Assembly (NCBI GenBank): GCA_963677415.2
Contig: CAXXFJ010000016.1
Span: 1 to 64,000 of the forward strand
Source of the DNA: JAQUTK01 sp963677415
GTDB taxonomy: Bacteria; Bacteroidota; Bacteroidia; Bacteroidales; JAQUTK01
Direction: 5' to 3'
Length of the DNA: 64,000 bases
Below are positions 25,962 to 36,068 of the stretch, piece after piece; the first letter of the stretch is position 1, and each line of letters opens with the position of its first letter. Made by a program: the position numbers and the translations under genes. The notes under the pieces were generated by a model. It made no database searches and was not told the DNA's origin. It was given only the letters and a program-made list of their open reading frames with translations.

Positions 25962-26717
25962 ATGAGTGAAGATCCGATGATATTACGAACAGAAAACCTG
26001 GTAAAGAAGTATCGTACACGTACGGTGGTCAACCATGTTTCTATTAATGTGAAGCAAGGGGAAATTGTTGGATTACTTGGACCGAATGGGGCAGGAAAGA
26101 CTACCTCCTTTTATATGACTGTCGGACTTATTACTCCTAACGAAGGTAAGATCTTTCTGAATGATACGGATATCACTTCTTTTCCTGTGTATAAGCGGGC
26201 GCAAAATGGTATCGGATATTTGGCTCAAGAGGCTTCTATCTTTCGGAAGATGACGGTCGAAGATAATATACGTGCTGTGCTGGAAATGACGAGTACAACA
26301 AAGGAATACCAGAAGGATAAACTTGAAAACCTGATCAGTGAGTTTAGTTTACAGAAGGTGCGGAAGAATCTTGGTGATCAACTTTCAGGAGGCGAGAGAA
26401 GAAGAACAGAGATTGCACGTTGTCTGGCAATCGATCCGAAGTTTATCATGCTGGATGAGCCTTTTGCAGGTGTCGATCCTATTGCTGTGGAAGATATTCA
26501 GTCCATCGTGTTCAAACTGAAAGATAAAAATATAGGTATTCTGATTACCGACCACAACGTGCACGAGACGTTAAGTATCACAGATCGTGCCTATTTGCTG
26601 TTTGAAGGAAAGATATTGTTTCAGGGAACTGCAGAAGAACTGGCTGCCAATCAGATTGTCCGTGAGAAATATCTGGGTGTAAATTTTGAATTGAGAAGAA
26701 AAGTTGCTACCCGCTAA
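25962..26717 (+). CDS. lptB: LPS export ABC transporter ATP-binding protein LptB
   Basis: LptB powers extraction of LPS from the inner membrane and its passage to the outer membrane together with LptFG/LptC. With the ATG at 25962 it is 251 aa. Motifs are Walker A GPNGAGKTT, the Q-loop GYLAQEASIFRKMTVEDN typical of LptB, signature LSGGERRR, Walker B FIMLDEPFAGVDP and the H-loop ITDHNVHET. An in-frame TTG at 25941 would add seven residues but overlaps the promoter. Divergent from mlaE. Confidence 0.93.
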   Translation: MSEDPMILRTENLVKKYRTRTVVNHVSINVKQGEIVGLLGPNGAGKTTSFYMTVGLITPNEGKIFLNDTDITSFPVYKRAQNGIGYLAQEASIFRKMTVEDNIRAVLEMTSTTKEYQKDKLENLISEFSLQKVRKNLGDQLSGGERRRTEIARCLAIDPKFIMLDEPFAGVDPIAVEDIQSIVFKLKDKNIGILITDHNVHETLSITDRAYLLFEGKILFQGTAEELAANQIVREKYLGVNFELRRKVATR

Positions 26718-26720
26718 GCA

Positions 26721-27629
26721 TTATTCTCTGCTTGTCCGACTAAGTGCAATCCTCTGAGCACCAATAAACAAAAGAAGAGAAATTAAACTCATCCAAAGAG
26801 TATCTCCAGTACCAAATAATTCCGCTTCTTTTCCCAATATACCACGTTGTTCGAGATATAAGAGAATAATGAATGCTGCATTATTCGTGAAATGTGCTGC
26901 AACAGAGACCCATATTGAACGGGTATATTTGAGTAAATATCCTAACCATGCACCTAATAGCAGGCGAGGGATAAAAGCGAAGAACTCAAAATGAATGGCG
27001 CTAAAGATGGCTGCTGTGACCCAGACTGCAAGGTGATTTCTCTTTGTGAGTTCTTGCAGAAAGCGCTGTAGAAAACCACGAAAGAAAAATTCTTCACAGA
27101 TTGCCGGCATTACTGCTAAGCAGAATAATACTACGATGAGCTTTGGTATTCCATCCATGATAGTCAATTTTTCCATCATATCAGCTAGTATTTTCTGTTG
27201 TTCACGCAATCCGGTTTCAATAAATTTCATCCACTCAGGAAAAGGGATTGCATCATTCCATGAAGCAACGAGAGAGGTAAAAGGCATGATGATAATAGTG
27301 CTGATTATCGTAATCAGAAGGATGAAAGATGAGGGTAAGCTGTCGGAAGATAAATATTTTGATGGTGTTGAGCTGGTCAGGTATGCGGTGATTAGTGCGG
27401 GTGATAGAAACGTGAATAGTGATGAGATGGAATTGATTACTAGTAACATATTCGGTTCGTTGATAAACGCGCCGTAACTTGTCGGACTAGTTCCCGTAAT
27501 ACTTGAATAAAGAAAGATGAATATGACTGTAAAGACTACTACTATAATGTAGCCGATTAATATGGAGAGCAGAAACAGAATGAATTTTCCGCCTGCATTC
27601 ATGTGAAAGAAGCTTCCCTTCAGTGACAT
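26721..27629 (-). CDS. CPBP family intramembrane metalloprotease
   Basis: The 302-aa membrane protein has about eight hydrophobic segments. It carries the CPBP (CAAX-protease/bacteriocin-immunity) motifs EEFFFRG and, later, a conserved His in AIHFEFFAF followed by PRLLLGAWLGYL. These residues form the metal site of the family. Substrates are unknown in Bacteroides; related proteins process prenylated or small secreted peptides. The gene ends 3 nt from the convergent lptB. Confidence 0.85.
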   Translation of the reverse strand: MSLKGSFFHMNAGGKFILFLLSILIGYIIVVVFTVIFIFLYSSITGTSPTSYGAFINEPNMLLVINSISSLFTFLSPALITAYLTSSTPSKYLSSDSLPSSFILLITIISTIIIMPFTSLVASWNDAIPFPEWMKFIETGLREQQKILADMMEKLTIMDGIPKLIVVLFCLAVMPAICEEFFFRGFLQRFLQELTKRNHLAVWVTAAIFSAIHFEFFAFIPRLLLGAWLGYLLKYTRSIWVSVAAHFTNNAAFIILLYLEQRGILGKEAELFGTGDTLWMSLISLLLFIGAQRIALSRTSRE

Positions 27630-27670
27630 GGTCGGATGTATTAGATATGTATTATACGATTGAAATAGAA

Positions 27671-27699
27671 AAAGGTTGGCTTACGAGAAGCCAACCTTT
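27671..27699 (-). terminator. Terminator of the RRM protein gene
   Basis: A 12-bp stem, aaaggttggctt (27671-27682) with aagccaaccttt (27688-27699) and a 5-nt loop. On the minus strand it is followed by a T-rich tract. Confidence 0.8.
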
Positions 27700-27723
27700 A
27701 AGTATCGTTCAGAATAAAACTGA

Positions 27724-27969
27724 TTAGTTTCTCGGCTTAGCCTCGTTAACTACCATTGCACGACCACCTAGGTCCTTGCCGTTCAATTCTTTGATGGCTT
27801 CTTGCGCTTCTGAGTCATCAGCCATTTCAACAAAACCGAAACCTTTTGATCTGCCTGTTTCGCGATCTGTAATTACTCTGGCAGAGTTAACTTCGCCGAA
27901 TTGTTTGAATACTTGCTCCAAATCGCCTTCCCGAACTTTGTAGTTCAGGTTTCCAATGAAAATGTTCAT
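27724..27969 (-). CDS. Small RRM RNA-binding protein
   Basis: The 81-aa protein is a single RNA-recognition motif with RNP2 (IFIGNL, residues 3-8) and RNP1 (KGFGFVEM, about 42-49), and a short basic tail (NEAKPRN). In Bacteroides such proteins act as global single-stranded RNA binders in the absence of Hfq-like chaperones. It is monocistronic, with a long upstream region of about 170 nt before a plausible TTACTTTG promoter element on the minus strand near 28105, so a regulated leader is possible. Confidence 0.93.
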   Translation of the reverse strand: MNIFIGNLNYKVREGDLEQVFKQFGEVNSARVITDRETGRSKGFGFVEMADDSEAQEAIKELNGKDLGGRAMVVNEAKPRN

Positions 27970-28336
27970 AAAAATAAAAAAATTAAGTAATAGAAAATAG
28001 TACGCAAAGAAGTTTGAATCGGTGTTGCTTTATTGTAAAACGCAGTAACTGATTGGTAGACTGGCACTAAAAAGGAAAATCAAAAGCAAACTTTCATTGT
28101 ACGGGACAAAGTAAATCATTTAATCTGAGATACACATCAACAAATCAGAAAAAAATTAGGGTTTTGTGAAAATAATTGATTTATCCTCCTTCTTATTCAA
28201 TAGGTTAGGCATTATTTTGAGAAAGAAGTTTGATATTTGAAAGAATAGAACTACTTTTGCACCCTCATGTAGCATCTTCATGCTTACGAATAGGACTTTT
28301 GATTGTATATAATATAAACCACATAAATTTTGTCTG
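27970..28336. other. Divergent intergenic region between the RRM gene and tig
   Basis: No gene is seen. It holds the leader of the RRM gene on the minus side and the tig promoter on the plus side (28230-28259). Confidence 0.6.
28230..28259 (+). promoter_or_regulatory. Promoter of the tig-clpP-clpX operon
   Basis: TTG at 28230-28232 and TACTTTTG at 28252-28259, with 19 nt between them, fit the Bacteroides sigma-70 consensus (-33 TTTG, -7 TAnnTTTG). The start site would be near 28266, giving a leader of about 70 nt. Confidence 0.75.
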
Positions 28337-29692
28337 ATGAGCGTCTCAAGAAAAGACATTGATAGCGTAAATGCTATTTTAACAGTAAAGATAGGTAAAG
28401 AAGACTATCAGGAGAAGGTAGAAAAAGAATTAAAAGAGTTACGTAGAAAGGCAAAAGTGCCTGGGTTCCGTCCGGGTAATGTGCCCATGGGAATGATCCA
28501 GAAAATGTATGGAAAGTCGGCTCTGGCAGAACAGGTTAACAAATTGATTTCTGATGGGCTTTACGAATATATCAAAGAGAATAATCTCAATATTCTGGGT
28601 GAACCGTTACCTGTGATGGATGAAAAGGCAATCGACTTTGACACTGAAGATGAATTTGAGTTCTCTTTTGAGATTGGTCTTGCTCCTGTTGTTAATGTGA
28701 GTCTTGATAAAAAAGATAAGATTCCATATTACGAGATTGAGGTGACAGATGCAATGATAGAGAAACAAATCAAAGCATTTACTTCGCGTACAGGAAAGAA
28801 CGTAGTTGTAGATGGACCTTCAATCGAAGGAGATATGATACGCGGTAATCTGACTGAACTTGGAAAAGAAGACGGATTGAAGCAGGAAAGTGTCATTGTA
28901 ATGGCATCATACATGTCAGATGCTGATGAAAAAGCAAAATTTAAAGGTATTATCAAAGATCAGGAGATCACTTTTAATCCTTCGAAGGCTTACAATGGAA
29001 ATGAACAGGAAATCCGTTATTTGTTGCACTTGGATAAGGATGCTGATGTTTCTGCATATACAAATGACTTTTTATTTCAGGTGACAGAACTTTCTCGTTT
29101 TGAGGAAGGTCCTATGAACCAGGAATTATTTGATCAGGCTTTTGGCGCTAATGTTGTTAAAACAGAAGAAGAATTCAAAGCTAAGATCCGTGAGTCTCTG
29201 TCGTTGAATGTGTCTCCAGAATCTGATTATAAGTTCTTGGTAGATGCTCGTGATGTACTGATAGCAAAAGCCGGGAATATGAAGTTTCCGGATGTATTTC
29301 TAAAACGTTTTATGGCTGCTAGCAGCGAAAATAAAACAGAGGAACAGCTTGAAGAGGAATATCCAAAGACAATTGAATCATTGACCTGGCATCTGATTAA
29401 AGAGAAATTGGTAAAGGACAACAACCTGACTCTTGAGGAAAATGATGTGAAAGAGTTTGCAAAGAAGGTTGCTAAAAGCCAGTTTGCGCAATATGGGATG
29501 TTGAATACACCTGACGATATTGTTGATAATTACTCGAAGGATATGTTGAAAGATAAGAAAACGCTAAACAATATTGTAGAACGTGCCATTGAGGAAAAAC
29601 TCATTGGCTTGTTGAAAGATATGTCTACTCTAGAGAAGAAGACCGTCACAATGGAAGAATTTAATAAGTTCTTTACACCAGAAAGCAAGTAA
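28337..29692 (+). CDS. tig: Trigger factor
   Basis: The 451-aa chaperone binds the ribosome exit tunnel and shields nascent chains. The N-terminal ribosome-binding signature is GFRPGNVP (residues 43-50). The middle PPIase-like domain (about 150-245) is strongly diverged from FKBP, as usual in Bacteroidota, and the C-terminal helical arms fill the rest. It is followed by clpP (11 nt) and clpX, the classical folding-degradation gene order. Confidence 0.95.
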   Translation: MSVSRKDIDSVNAILTVKIGKEDYQEKVEKELKELRRKAKVPGFRPGNVPMGMIQKMYGKSALAEQVNKLISDGLYEYIKENNLNILGEPLPVMDEKAIDFDTEDEFEFSFEIGLAPVVNVSLDKKDKIPYYEIEVTDAMIEKQIKAFTSRTGKNVVVDGPSIEGDMIRGNLTELGKEDGLKQESVIVMASYMSDADEKAKFKGIIKDQEITFNPSKAYNGNEQEIRYLLHLDKDADVSAYTNDFLFQVTELSRFEEGPMNQELFDQAFGANVVKTEEEFKAKIRESLSLNVSPESDYKFLVDARDVLIAKAGNMKFPDVFLKRFMAASSENKTEEQLEEEYPKTIESLTWHLIKEKLVKDNNLTLEENDVKEFAKKVAKSQFAQYGMLNTPDDIVDNYSKDMLKDKKTLNNIVERAIEEKLIGLLKDMSTLEKKTVTMEEFNKFFTPESK

Positions 29693-29703
29693 AAAGAAAA
29701 ATA

Positions 29704-30375
29704 ATGAATGATTTCAGAGATTTTGCAACAAAACATGTTGGGGTGAACGGACTGGTTTATGATCAGTATACCTCCCAGATCACAAGTTCGCTGACTCCTT
29801 ATATATTAGAGGAGCGTCAGTTGAATGTGTCTCAGATGGATGTTTTTTCCCGATTGATGATGGATAGAATCATTTTTTTGGGAACAGCCATCGATGATCA
29901 GGTAGCCAATATTATCCAGGCGCAGCTTCTTTATCTGGATTCTTCAGATCCCGGGAAAGATATCTCTATTTATCTGAATACTCCGGGTGGTTCAGTATAT
30001 GCCGGATTGGGTATTTATGATACGATGCAATTTATCGGATGTGATGTTTCTACCATTTGTACCGGGATTGCGGCTTCTATGGGAGCTGTGTTGCTTGTTG
30101 CCGGAACTAAAGGTAAGCGCTCTGCACTTAAACATTCACGCGTAATGATTCACCAACCGCTTGGTGGTATGCAGGGACAAGCTTCTGATATGGAGATTAC
30201 AGTTCGCGAGATTCAGAAACTCAAGCATGAACTTTATTCGATTGTTGCCGAACACTCAGGTAACTCGTACGAGAAGATTGAAAAGGATTCGGATCGTGAT
30301 TACTGGATGATTGCGGAAGAGGCGAAGGAATATGGTATGATTGATAAAGTCTTAGTAAGAGAAATTAAAAAATAA
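29704..30375 (+). CDS. clpP: ATP-dependent Clp protease proteolytic subunit
   Basis: The 223-aa serine protease forms the 14-mer chamber that degrades proteins fed by ClpX. The catalytic triad is Ser125 (AASMGA), His150 (MIHQP) and Asp199 (DRDYW), with the spacing of E. coli ClpP. TPGGSVYAGLGIYD and GGMQGQASDMEI are also typical. clpX starts 2 nt after the stop. Confidence 0.96.
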   Translation: MNDFRDFATKHVGVNGLVYDQYTSQITSSLTPYILEERQLNVSQMDVFSRLMMDRIIFLGTAIDDQVANIIQAQLLYLDSSDPGKDISIYLNTPGGSVYAGLGIYDTMQFIGCDVSTICTGIAASMGAVLLVAGTKGKRSALKHSRVMIHQPLGGMQGQASDMEITVREIQKLKHELYSIVAEHSGNSYEKIEKDSDRDYWMIAEEAKEYGMIDKVLVREIKK

Positions 30376-30377
30376 GA

Positions 30378-31622
30378 ATGGCGAAAATAGCCCAGAATCT
30401 TGAGCGTTGCAGCTTTTGTGGAAGAGCACGTAGTGAAGTTCATATGTTGATTTCCGGTGTAACAGGAAATATCTGTGATGAATGTGCCGAAAGGGCACAC
30501 GAAATTATCCGTGAAGAAAAGCCCAAGAAGAATTCTCTGAATCTGAAGATGGATGAACTTCCAAAACCAATAGCCATAAAGAGTTTTTTGGATCAGTATA
30601 TCATCGGTCAGGATGAAGCAAAAAAACACATTTGTGTAGCAGTATACAATCATTACAAACGCTTGCTTCAGAAAGATACCAAAGATGAGGTCGAGATTGA
30701 GAAATCAAACATCATCATGGTTGGGACAACTGGAACAGGTAAGACATTGATTGCTAAGACAATTGCACGTATGCTGAATGTGCCGTTTACTATTGTCGAT
30801 GCAACGGTACTGACAGAAGCCGGTTATGTAGGGGAGGATATTGAGAGTCTCCTTACGCGTCTTTTACAAGTTGCCGATTATAATATTGCATCTGCTGAAC
30901 GTGGTATTGTTTTTATTGATGAGATTGATAAGATTGCACGAAAAGGAGATAACCCTTCCATTACCCGTGATGTAAGTGGAGAAGGCGTACAGCAGGGGCT
31001 ACTCAAATTACTTGAGGGCTCTGTCGTAAATGTGCCACCACAGGGAGGTCGTAAGCACCCGGATCAGAAGATGATACCTGTGGATACGAAGAATATTCTT
31101 TTTATCTGTGGAGGAGCTTTTGACGGAATCGATAAGAAAATTGCTTCACGCTTGAATACACGTGTGGTGGGTTATCGTTCTGCTGATAATTCGGCTCGGA
31201 TTGACCGTGATAACCTAATGAAGTATATACTTCCGCAGGACTTGAAGGCTTTCGGCCTTATTCCTGAGATTATTGGCAGGTTACCTATACTGACATTCTT
31301 GAATCCGTTGGATAGACATGCTCTTCGTCAAATATTGACTGAACCGAAAAACTCAATTATCAAACAATATATAAAGTTGTTTGAAATGGACGGCGTCACA
31401 CTTGATTATTCAGAGGAAGTTTTTGAATACATTGTCGATAAGGCCATTGAATACAAATTGGGTGCCCGAGGCTTGCGCTCCATTGTTGAACATATAATGA
31501 TGGATGCAATGTTTGAGACACCTTCTTCGGATGAGAAGATATTATTTGTTGATTTGGAGTACGCAAAGAGCCGAGTGGAGCAGTTTCAGACGATATTAGT
31601 AGGGACTGAAGAGAAAAACTGA
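30378..31622 (+). CDS. clpX: ATP-dependent Clp protease ATP-binding subunit ClpX
   Basis: The 414-aa AAA+ unfoldase has a zinc-binding domain with Cys11, Cys14, Cys33 and Cys36, Walker A GTTGTGKT (116-123), Walker B GIVFIDEID and the sensor and arginine residues of the family. It unfolds tagged proteins and passes them to ClpP. It is the third gene of the tig-clpP-clpX operon and has the normal length. Confidence 0.96.
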   Translation: MAKIAQNLERCSFCGRARSEVHMLISGVTGNICDECAERAHEIIREEKPKKNSLNLKMDELPKPIAIKSFLDQYIIGQDEAKKHICVAVYNHYKRLLQKDTKDEVEIEKSNIIMVGTTGTGKTLIAKTIARMLNVPFTIVDATVLTEAGYVGEDIESLLTRLLQVADYNIASAERGIVFIDEIDKIARKGDNPSITRDVSGEGVQQGLLKLLEGSVVNVPPQGGRKHPDQKMIPVDTKNILFICGGAFDGIDKKIASRLNTRVVGYRSADNSARIDRDNLMKYILPQDLKAFGLIPEIIGRLPILTFLNPLDRHALRQILTEPKNSIIKQYIKLFEMDGVTLDYSEEVFEYIVDKAIEYKLGARGLRSIVEHIMMDAMFETPSSDEKILFVDLEYAKSRVEQFQTILVGTEEKN

Positions 31623-31664
31623 AAAATAATAAGTAATAAGCAAGGATATATCAGAACTTGTATT

Positions 31665-31711
31665 TAACTTTGTTCTTGACCTATAAGATTAGAGGTGAAA
31701 AAATATCTTTG
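31665..31711 (+). promoter_or_regulatory. Candidate -7 boxes of recQ
   Basis: Two matches to TAnnTTTG are present: TAACTTTG (31665-31672) and TATCTTTG (31704-31711). The first would give a leader of about 38 nt to the ATG at 31716. The second would place the start site almost at that ATG. Confidence 0.45.
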
Positions 31712-31715
31712 CAAT

Positions 31716-33896
31716 ATGGCTCAGAAAATCGATTTAACAAAAGAACTCAAGAAATACTTTGGCTTTGATACATTTAAAGGAAATCAGGAAGCTGTTATCC
31801 GGAATGTGATTGAAGGTCGAGACACTTTTGTTCTGATGCCTACCGGTGGAGGTAAGTCATTATGCTATCAGCTTCCATCTTTGATGATGGAGGGTACTGC
31901 GATTGTTATTTCTCCATTAATTGCTTTGATGAAGAATCAGGTAGATGCTATGCGTCACTTCAGTGAAGAAGATGGAGTAGCTCATTTTCTTAACTCATCA
32001 TTAAATAGAGCAGCCATTGAACAGGTGAAAACTGATATTTTGTCGGGTAAAACCAAGTTGCTGTATGTCGCCCCGGAATCACTTACTAAACAAGAGAATA
32101 TTGATTTCCTTAAAAAAATAAAGATTTCCTTTTATGCTGTAGATGAGGCTCATTGTATTTCTGAATGGGGTCATGATTTTCGTCCGGAGTATAGAAGAAT
32201 CCGTCCTATTATCAACGAAATTGGACAAGCTCCCCTGATTGCTCTGACTGCTACTGCTACACCTAAAGTGCAGCATGATATTCAGAAGAACATAATGATG
32301 ATGAATGCGGCTATATTCAAATCATCGTTCAACCGCCCGAACCTTTATTATGAAGTGCGGCCGAAAATGAATGACATTGATAAAGAAATAATCAAGTTTA
32401 TCAAAGCAAATGAGGGAAAGTCTGGCATAATCTACTGTTTAAGTAGAAAGAAAGTAGAGGAGTTAGCTGCCGTATTGCAGGTTAATAATGTTAAAGCGGT
32501 TGCTTATCATGCGGGGATTGATTCTCAGACGCGCTCTTTCAATCAAGATGCTTTTCTGATGGAAGAAATTGATATAATAGTTGCTACTATTGCCTTTGGT
32601 ATGGGAATCGATAAACCTGATGTGCGTTTTGTTATTCATTATGATATTCCCAAGAGTCTTGAGGGTTATTACCAGGAGACGGGGCGTGCGGGAAGAGATG
32701 GGGGAGAGGGTATTTGTCTGACGTTTTATTCAAATAAAGACTTGCAGAAATTAGAGAAGTTCATGCAAGGAAAGCCGATTGCCGAACAGGAAATTGGTAA
32801 ACAGCTGCTGCTAGAAACAGCAGCTTACGCAGAATCTTCTGTGTGTCGTAGAAAAATGTTGTTACATTATTTTGGCGAAGAATACATGGAGGATAATTGC
32901 TCAAATTGTGATAATTGTTTAAACCCCAAAGTGCAGGTGGAAGCTAAAGAATTGTTGATTACCGTTCTGGAAACGGTAGTTGCTTTGAAAGAAAAATTCA
33001 AACAGGACTATGTAATAGATATTCTCTTGGGAAGAGAGAACTCAGAGATTTTGTCATACAATCATGAAGATCTGGAGGTTTATGCTTGTGGGCAAGACGA
33101 AGATGAAAAGACTTGGAATGCTGTTATCCAGCAAGCCTTGATCGGAGGATATCTTGATAAGGATATAGAGAACTATGGATTGCTGAAAGTAACAGCGGAT
33201 GGAAAAAAGTTTCTTAAAGAACCTAAGTCATTTAAGATTACTAGTGATAATGATTTTGAAGAAGAGGAGGAAGATACTCCAATAAAAGGAGGTGCTGCTT
33301 GTGCGGTTGATCCGGCTTTGTATTCAATGCTTAAAGATCTTCGCAAAAAGATATCAAAGAATCTGGATTTACCACCTTATGTCATTTTCCAGGATCCATC
33401 CCTTGAAGCTATGGCTACAACATATCCCACAACGGTAGAGGAACTTCAGAATATTCCGGGTGTTGGAAGCGGAAAGGCTAAAAGATATGGAAAGGAATTT
33501 GCCGCTCTTATTAAGAAGCATGTCATTGAGAATGAGATTGAACGTCCGGATGATTTAAGGGTCCGCTCTGTTGCGAATAAGTCCAGGATGAAAGTCTCAA
33601 TTATTCAGGGAATTGACAGGAAAATTGCTCTGGATGACTTGGCTTTCTCCAAAGGTCTGGAGTTTGGTGAACTGCTTGATGAGATAGAGGCAATCGTTTA
33701 TTCTGGTACGAGAATAAATATTGATTATTTTTTGCATGAAGTAATGGATGATGATCAGATATTGGATGTATTCCAGTATTTCAAAGAGTCTCAAACAGAT
33801 GATATAAATGTTGCAATCGAAGAATTAGGCAATGATTATTCTGAAGAAGAGATTCGAATGGTTCGTATCAAATTTATTTCTGAAATGGCAAACTGA
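31716..33896 (+). CDS. recQ: ATP-dependent DNA helicase RecQ
   Basis: The protein (726 aa from the ATG at 31716) unwinds DNA 3' to 5' in repair and recombination. It has helicase motif I GGGKSLCYQLP, motif II DEAHCISEWGHDFRP, motif III ALTATATP, motif VI YYQETGRAGRDG, a zinc-binding cysteine cluster (CRRKM..YFGE..CSNCDNC) and a C-terminal HRDC-like region (about 520-600). The C-terminal 120 residues form an extra helical part seen in Bacteroidota RecQ. A GTG at 31695 would add seven residues but overlaps a -7 box. Confidence 0.93.
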   Translation: MAQKIDLTKELKKYFGFDTFKGNQEAVIRNVIEGRDTFVLMPTGGGKSLCYQLPSLMMEGTAIVISPLIALMKNQVDAMRHFSEEDGVAHFLNSSLNRAAIEQVKTDILSGKTKLLYVAPESLTKQENIDFLKKIKISFYAVDEAHCISEWGHDFRPEYRRIRPIINEIGQAPLIALTATATPKVQHDIQKNIMMMNAAIFKSSFNRPNLYYEVRPKMNDIDKEIIKFIKANEGKSGIIYCLSRKKVEELAAVLQVNNVKAVAYHAGIDSQTRSFNQDAFLMEEIDIIVATIAFGMGIDKPDVRFVIHYDIPKSLEGYYQETGRAGRDGGEGICLTFYSNKDLQKLEKFMQGKPIAEQEIGKQLLLETAAYAESSVCRRKMLLHYFGEEYMEDNCSNCDNCLNPKVQVEAKELLITVLETVVALKEKFKQDYVIDILLGRENSEILSYNHEDLEVYACGQDEDEKTWNAVIQQALIGGYLDKDIENYGLLKVTADGKKFLKEPKSFKITSDNDFEEEEEDTPIKGGAACAVDPALYSMLKDLRKKISKNLDLPPYVIFQDPSLEAMATTYPTTVEELQNIPGVGSGKAKRYGKEFAALIKKHVIENEIERPDDLRVRSVANKSRMKVSIIQGIDRKIALDDLAFSKGLEFGELLDEIEAIVYSGTRINIDYFLHEVMDDDQILDVFQYFKESQTDDINVAIEELGNDYSEEEIRMVRIKFISEMAN

Positions 33897-33916
33897 TGTT
33901 ATCTTTAGAAGTATCG

Positions 33917-33946
33917 AAATCCGCAAGTATCTTGTGGATTTTTTTT
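33917..33946 (+). terminator. Terminator after recQ
   Basis: An 11-bp stem with one G-T pair, aaatccgcaag (33917-33927) and cttgtggattt (33931-33941), has a short loop and a T-run to 33946. Confidence 0.8.
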
Positions 33947-34123
33947 CCCCTTTTTCGAAGGATTAAGCAGGAATTATACCTTTCTGTTTTGTTTTGTTGG
34001 CGAAAAAGGAATACTTTAACGAAAAAGAATGAATAAAGAAATGCTCTTTTCTCTATTTTTTTGTATCTTGCGGTATTATAAAGCAGTGTCTGATTTTTCT
34101 TTACTATGTAATAACAAAATGCT

Positions 34124-36067
34124 ATGAGTTATCTGAAATTTGATAAAGTAACAATGCTGAATCTTGAGGAAACGTTGTATAAGGAAATACTGCGAACCAA
34201 TAGATCAGGTGCTTATCATTGTACGACAATTGTAGACTGTAATACAAGAAAATATCACGGATTATTAGTGATTCCTATACCCGAGCTGGACGATGAAAAC
34301 CATGTGTTGCTCTCCTCTTTGGACGAAACTGTAATTCAGCATGATGTTCCCTTCAATCTAGGTCTGCACAAATATCAGGGTGATAATTTCAGTCCCAGAG
34401 GTCATAAGTATATTCGGGAATTTGACTGCGATACAGTGCCTCGCACTGTATATCGTGTTGGTGGTGTCCTTTTATCTAAAGAAAAGTTATTCATTTCTCA
34501 TGAAAATAGGATTTTGATCCGATATACATTATTGGATGCTCATTCTCCAACAATACTTCGTTTTAACCCTTATCTCGCTTTCCGTAGTGTTCGAATGTCT
34601 TGTTGCGAGAACAATAATGTGAATAAAGATTATTTCCACGTAGAGAATGGCATAAGTACAAAAATGTATGAGGGGTATCCTGATTTATTCATGCAATTCA
34701 GTAAGAAATGCGAGTTTAACTTTTCACCGGATTGGTATCGTGGTCTTGAATATATAAAGGAACAGGAACGTGGTTACAACTACAAAGAAGATCTGTACGT
34801 ACCAGGTTATTTTGAGGTACCCATAAAGAAAGGAGAAAGCATTATCTTCTCTGCTGGAATCAGTGAGATAACTACAAAAAAACTGCATACCTTATTTGAT
34901 GAAGAAATTAATAATCGTCCCAAACGCGATAGTTTTTACAATTGTCTGAAAAACTCAGCCCAACAGTTTTATTATAAACTAGGGGGTAAAGAAATGTATA
35001 TACTTGCCGGATATCCTTGGTTTAAATGTCGAGCCCGCGATATGTTCATATCATTACCCGGTATAACCTTGTCGATTGATGATCAAAAATCGTTTGAAAG
35101 AATAATGGATACAGCAATCCCTGCTCTTTACAATTTCATGCAGATGAAGCCATTGGAACGAAAGATTACCGAAATTGATCATCCAGATGTAATGCTATGG
35201 GCAATATGGGCTATTCAGCAATATTGCAAAGAGGTTAACTCAGGGGAGTGTATGACAATGTATAGTAAAATACTGAAAGATATTATCGATTTTATTTGCG
35301 CGAACAAACATCCTAATCTTATGTTGCATGATAATGGACTCCTATATATCAATGGGAAAGAGCGTGCTATTACATGGATGAACTCAACTGCAAATGGTAA
35401 ACCTGTAGTTCCTCGTACGGGATATGTAGTTGAGATTAATGCTTTGTGGTATAATTCATTGCAGTTTGTATCTAAATTGCATAAAGAGTGTAATTCTGAG
35501 TATGCGGATATGCTGGATGGCTTGGGAAATAAAACTCAGAAGTCTTTTGTCAATACATTTCTGAATGGATATGGATATCTTTATGATTATGTAGATGGGG
35601 ACTATGTGGATTGGAGTGTTCGTCCTAATATGATTTTTGCAGTATCTTTGGACTATTCACCTTTGGATAGGATGCAGCAGAAAACTGTACTGGATGTGGT
35701 AACGAAAGAGCTATTGACTCCCAAAGGGATCCGATCGTTAAGCCCTAAAAGCATGGGCTATAATCCATATTATGTGGGAACACAGATTCAACGTGATTAT
35801 GCATATCATCAGGGAACCGCGTGGCCTTGGTTATGTGGAGCTTATCTGGAAGCTTATCTGAGGATTTACAAGATGAGTGGAATCGCTTTCGTGGAGCGGA
35901 CTTTAATCGGATTTGAGGAAGAGATGAGAAGCCATTGTATTGGTTCCATTCCAGAGGTCTTTGATGGCAACCCACCTTTTAGAGGAAGAGGAGCTATCTC
36001 ATTTGCGATGAGTGTTGGAGGTATCTTGCGTGTATTGAAACTGTTGAAGAAATATATAAACAACTAA
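34124..36067 (+). CDS. Glycogen debranching enzyme (amylo-alpha-1,6-glucosidase, GH133-like)
   Basis: The 647-aa cytoplasmic protein has an N-terminal debranching domain (about residues 15-260, starting NRSGAYHCTTIVDCNTRKYHGLLV) and a C-terminal (alpha/alpha)6 glucosidase domain (about 290-640, with GYPWFKCRARDMFISLPG and YHQGTAWPWLCGAYLEAY). It hydrolyses alpha-1,6 branch points in glycogen. It is the first of three closely spaced genes for alpha-glucan metabolism. Confidence 0.9.
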   Translation: MSYLKFDKVTMLNLEETLYKEILRTNRSGAYHCTTIVDCNTRKYHGLLVIPIPELDDENHVLLSSLDETVIQHDVPFNLGLHKYQGDNFSPRGHKYIREFDCDTVPRTVYRVGGVLLSKEKLFISHENRILIRYTLLDAHSPTILRFNPYLAFRSVRMSCCENNNVNKDYFHVENGISTKMYEGYPDLFMQFSKKCEFNFSPDWYRGLEYIKEQERGYNYKEDLYVPGYFEVPIKKGESIIFSAGISEITTKKLHTLFDEEINNRPKRDSFYNCLKNSAQQFYYKLGGKEMYILAGYPWFKCRARDMFISLPGITLSIDDQKSFERIMDTAIPALYNFMQMKPLERKITEIDHPDVMLWAIWAIQQYCKEVNSGECMTMYSKILKDIIDFICANKHPNLMLHDNGLLYINGKERAITWMNSTANGKPVVPRTGYVVEINALWYNSLQFVSKLHKECNSEYADMLDGLGNKTQKSFVNTFLNGYGYLYDYVDGDYVDWSVRPNMIFAVSLDYSPLDRMQQKTVLDVVTKELLTPKGIRSLSPKSMGYNPYYVGTQIQRDYAYHQGTAWPWLCGAYLEAYLRIYKMSGIAFVERTLIGFEEEMRSHCIGSIPEVFDGNPPFRGRGAISFAMSVGGILRVLKLLKKYINN

Positions 36068-36068
36068 T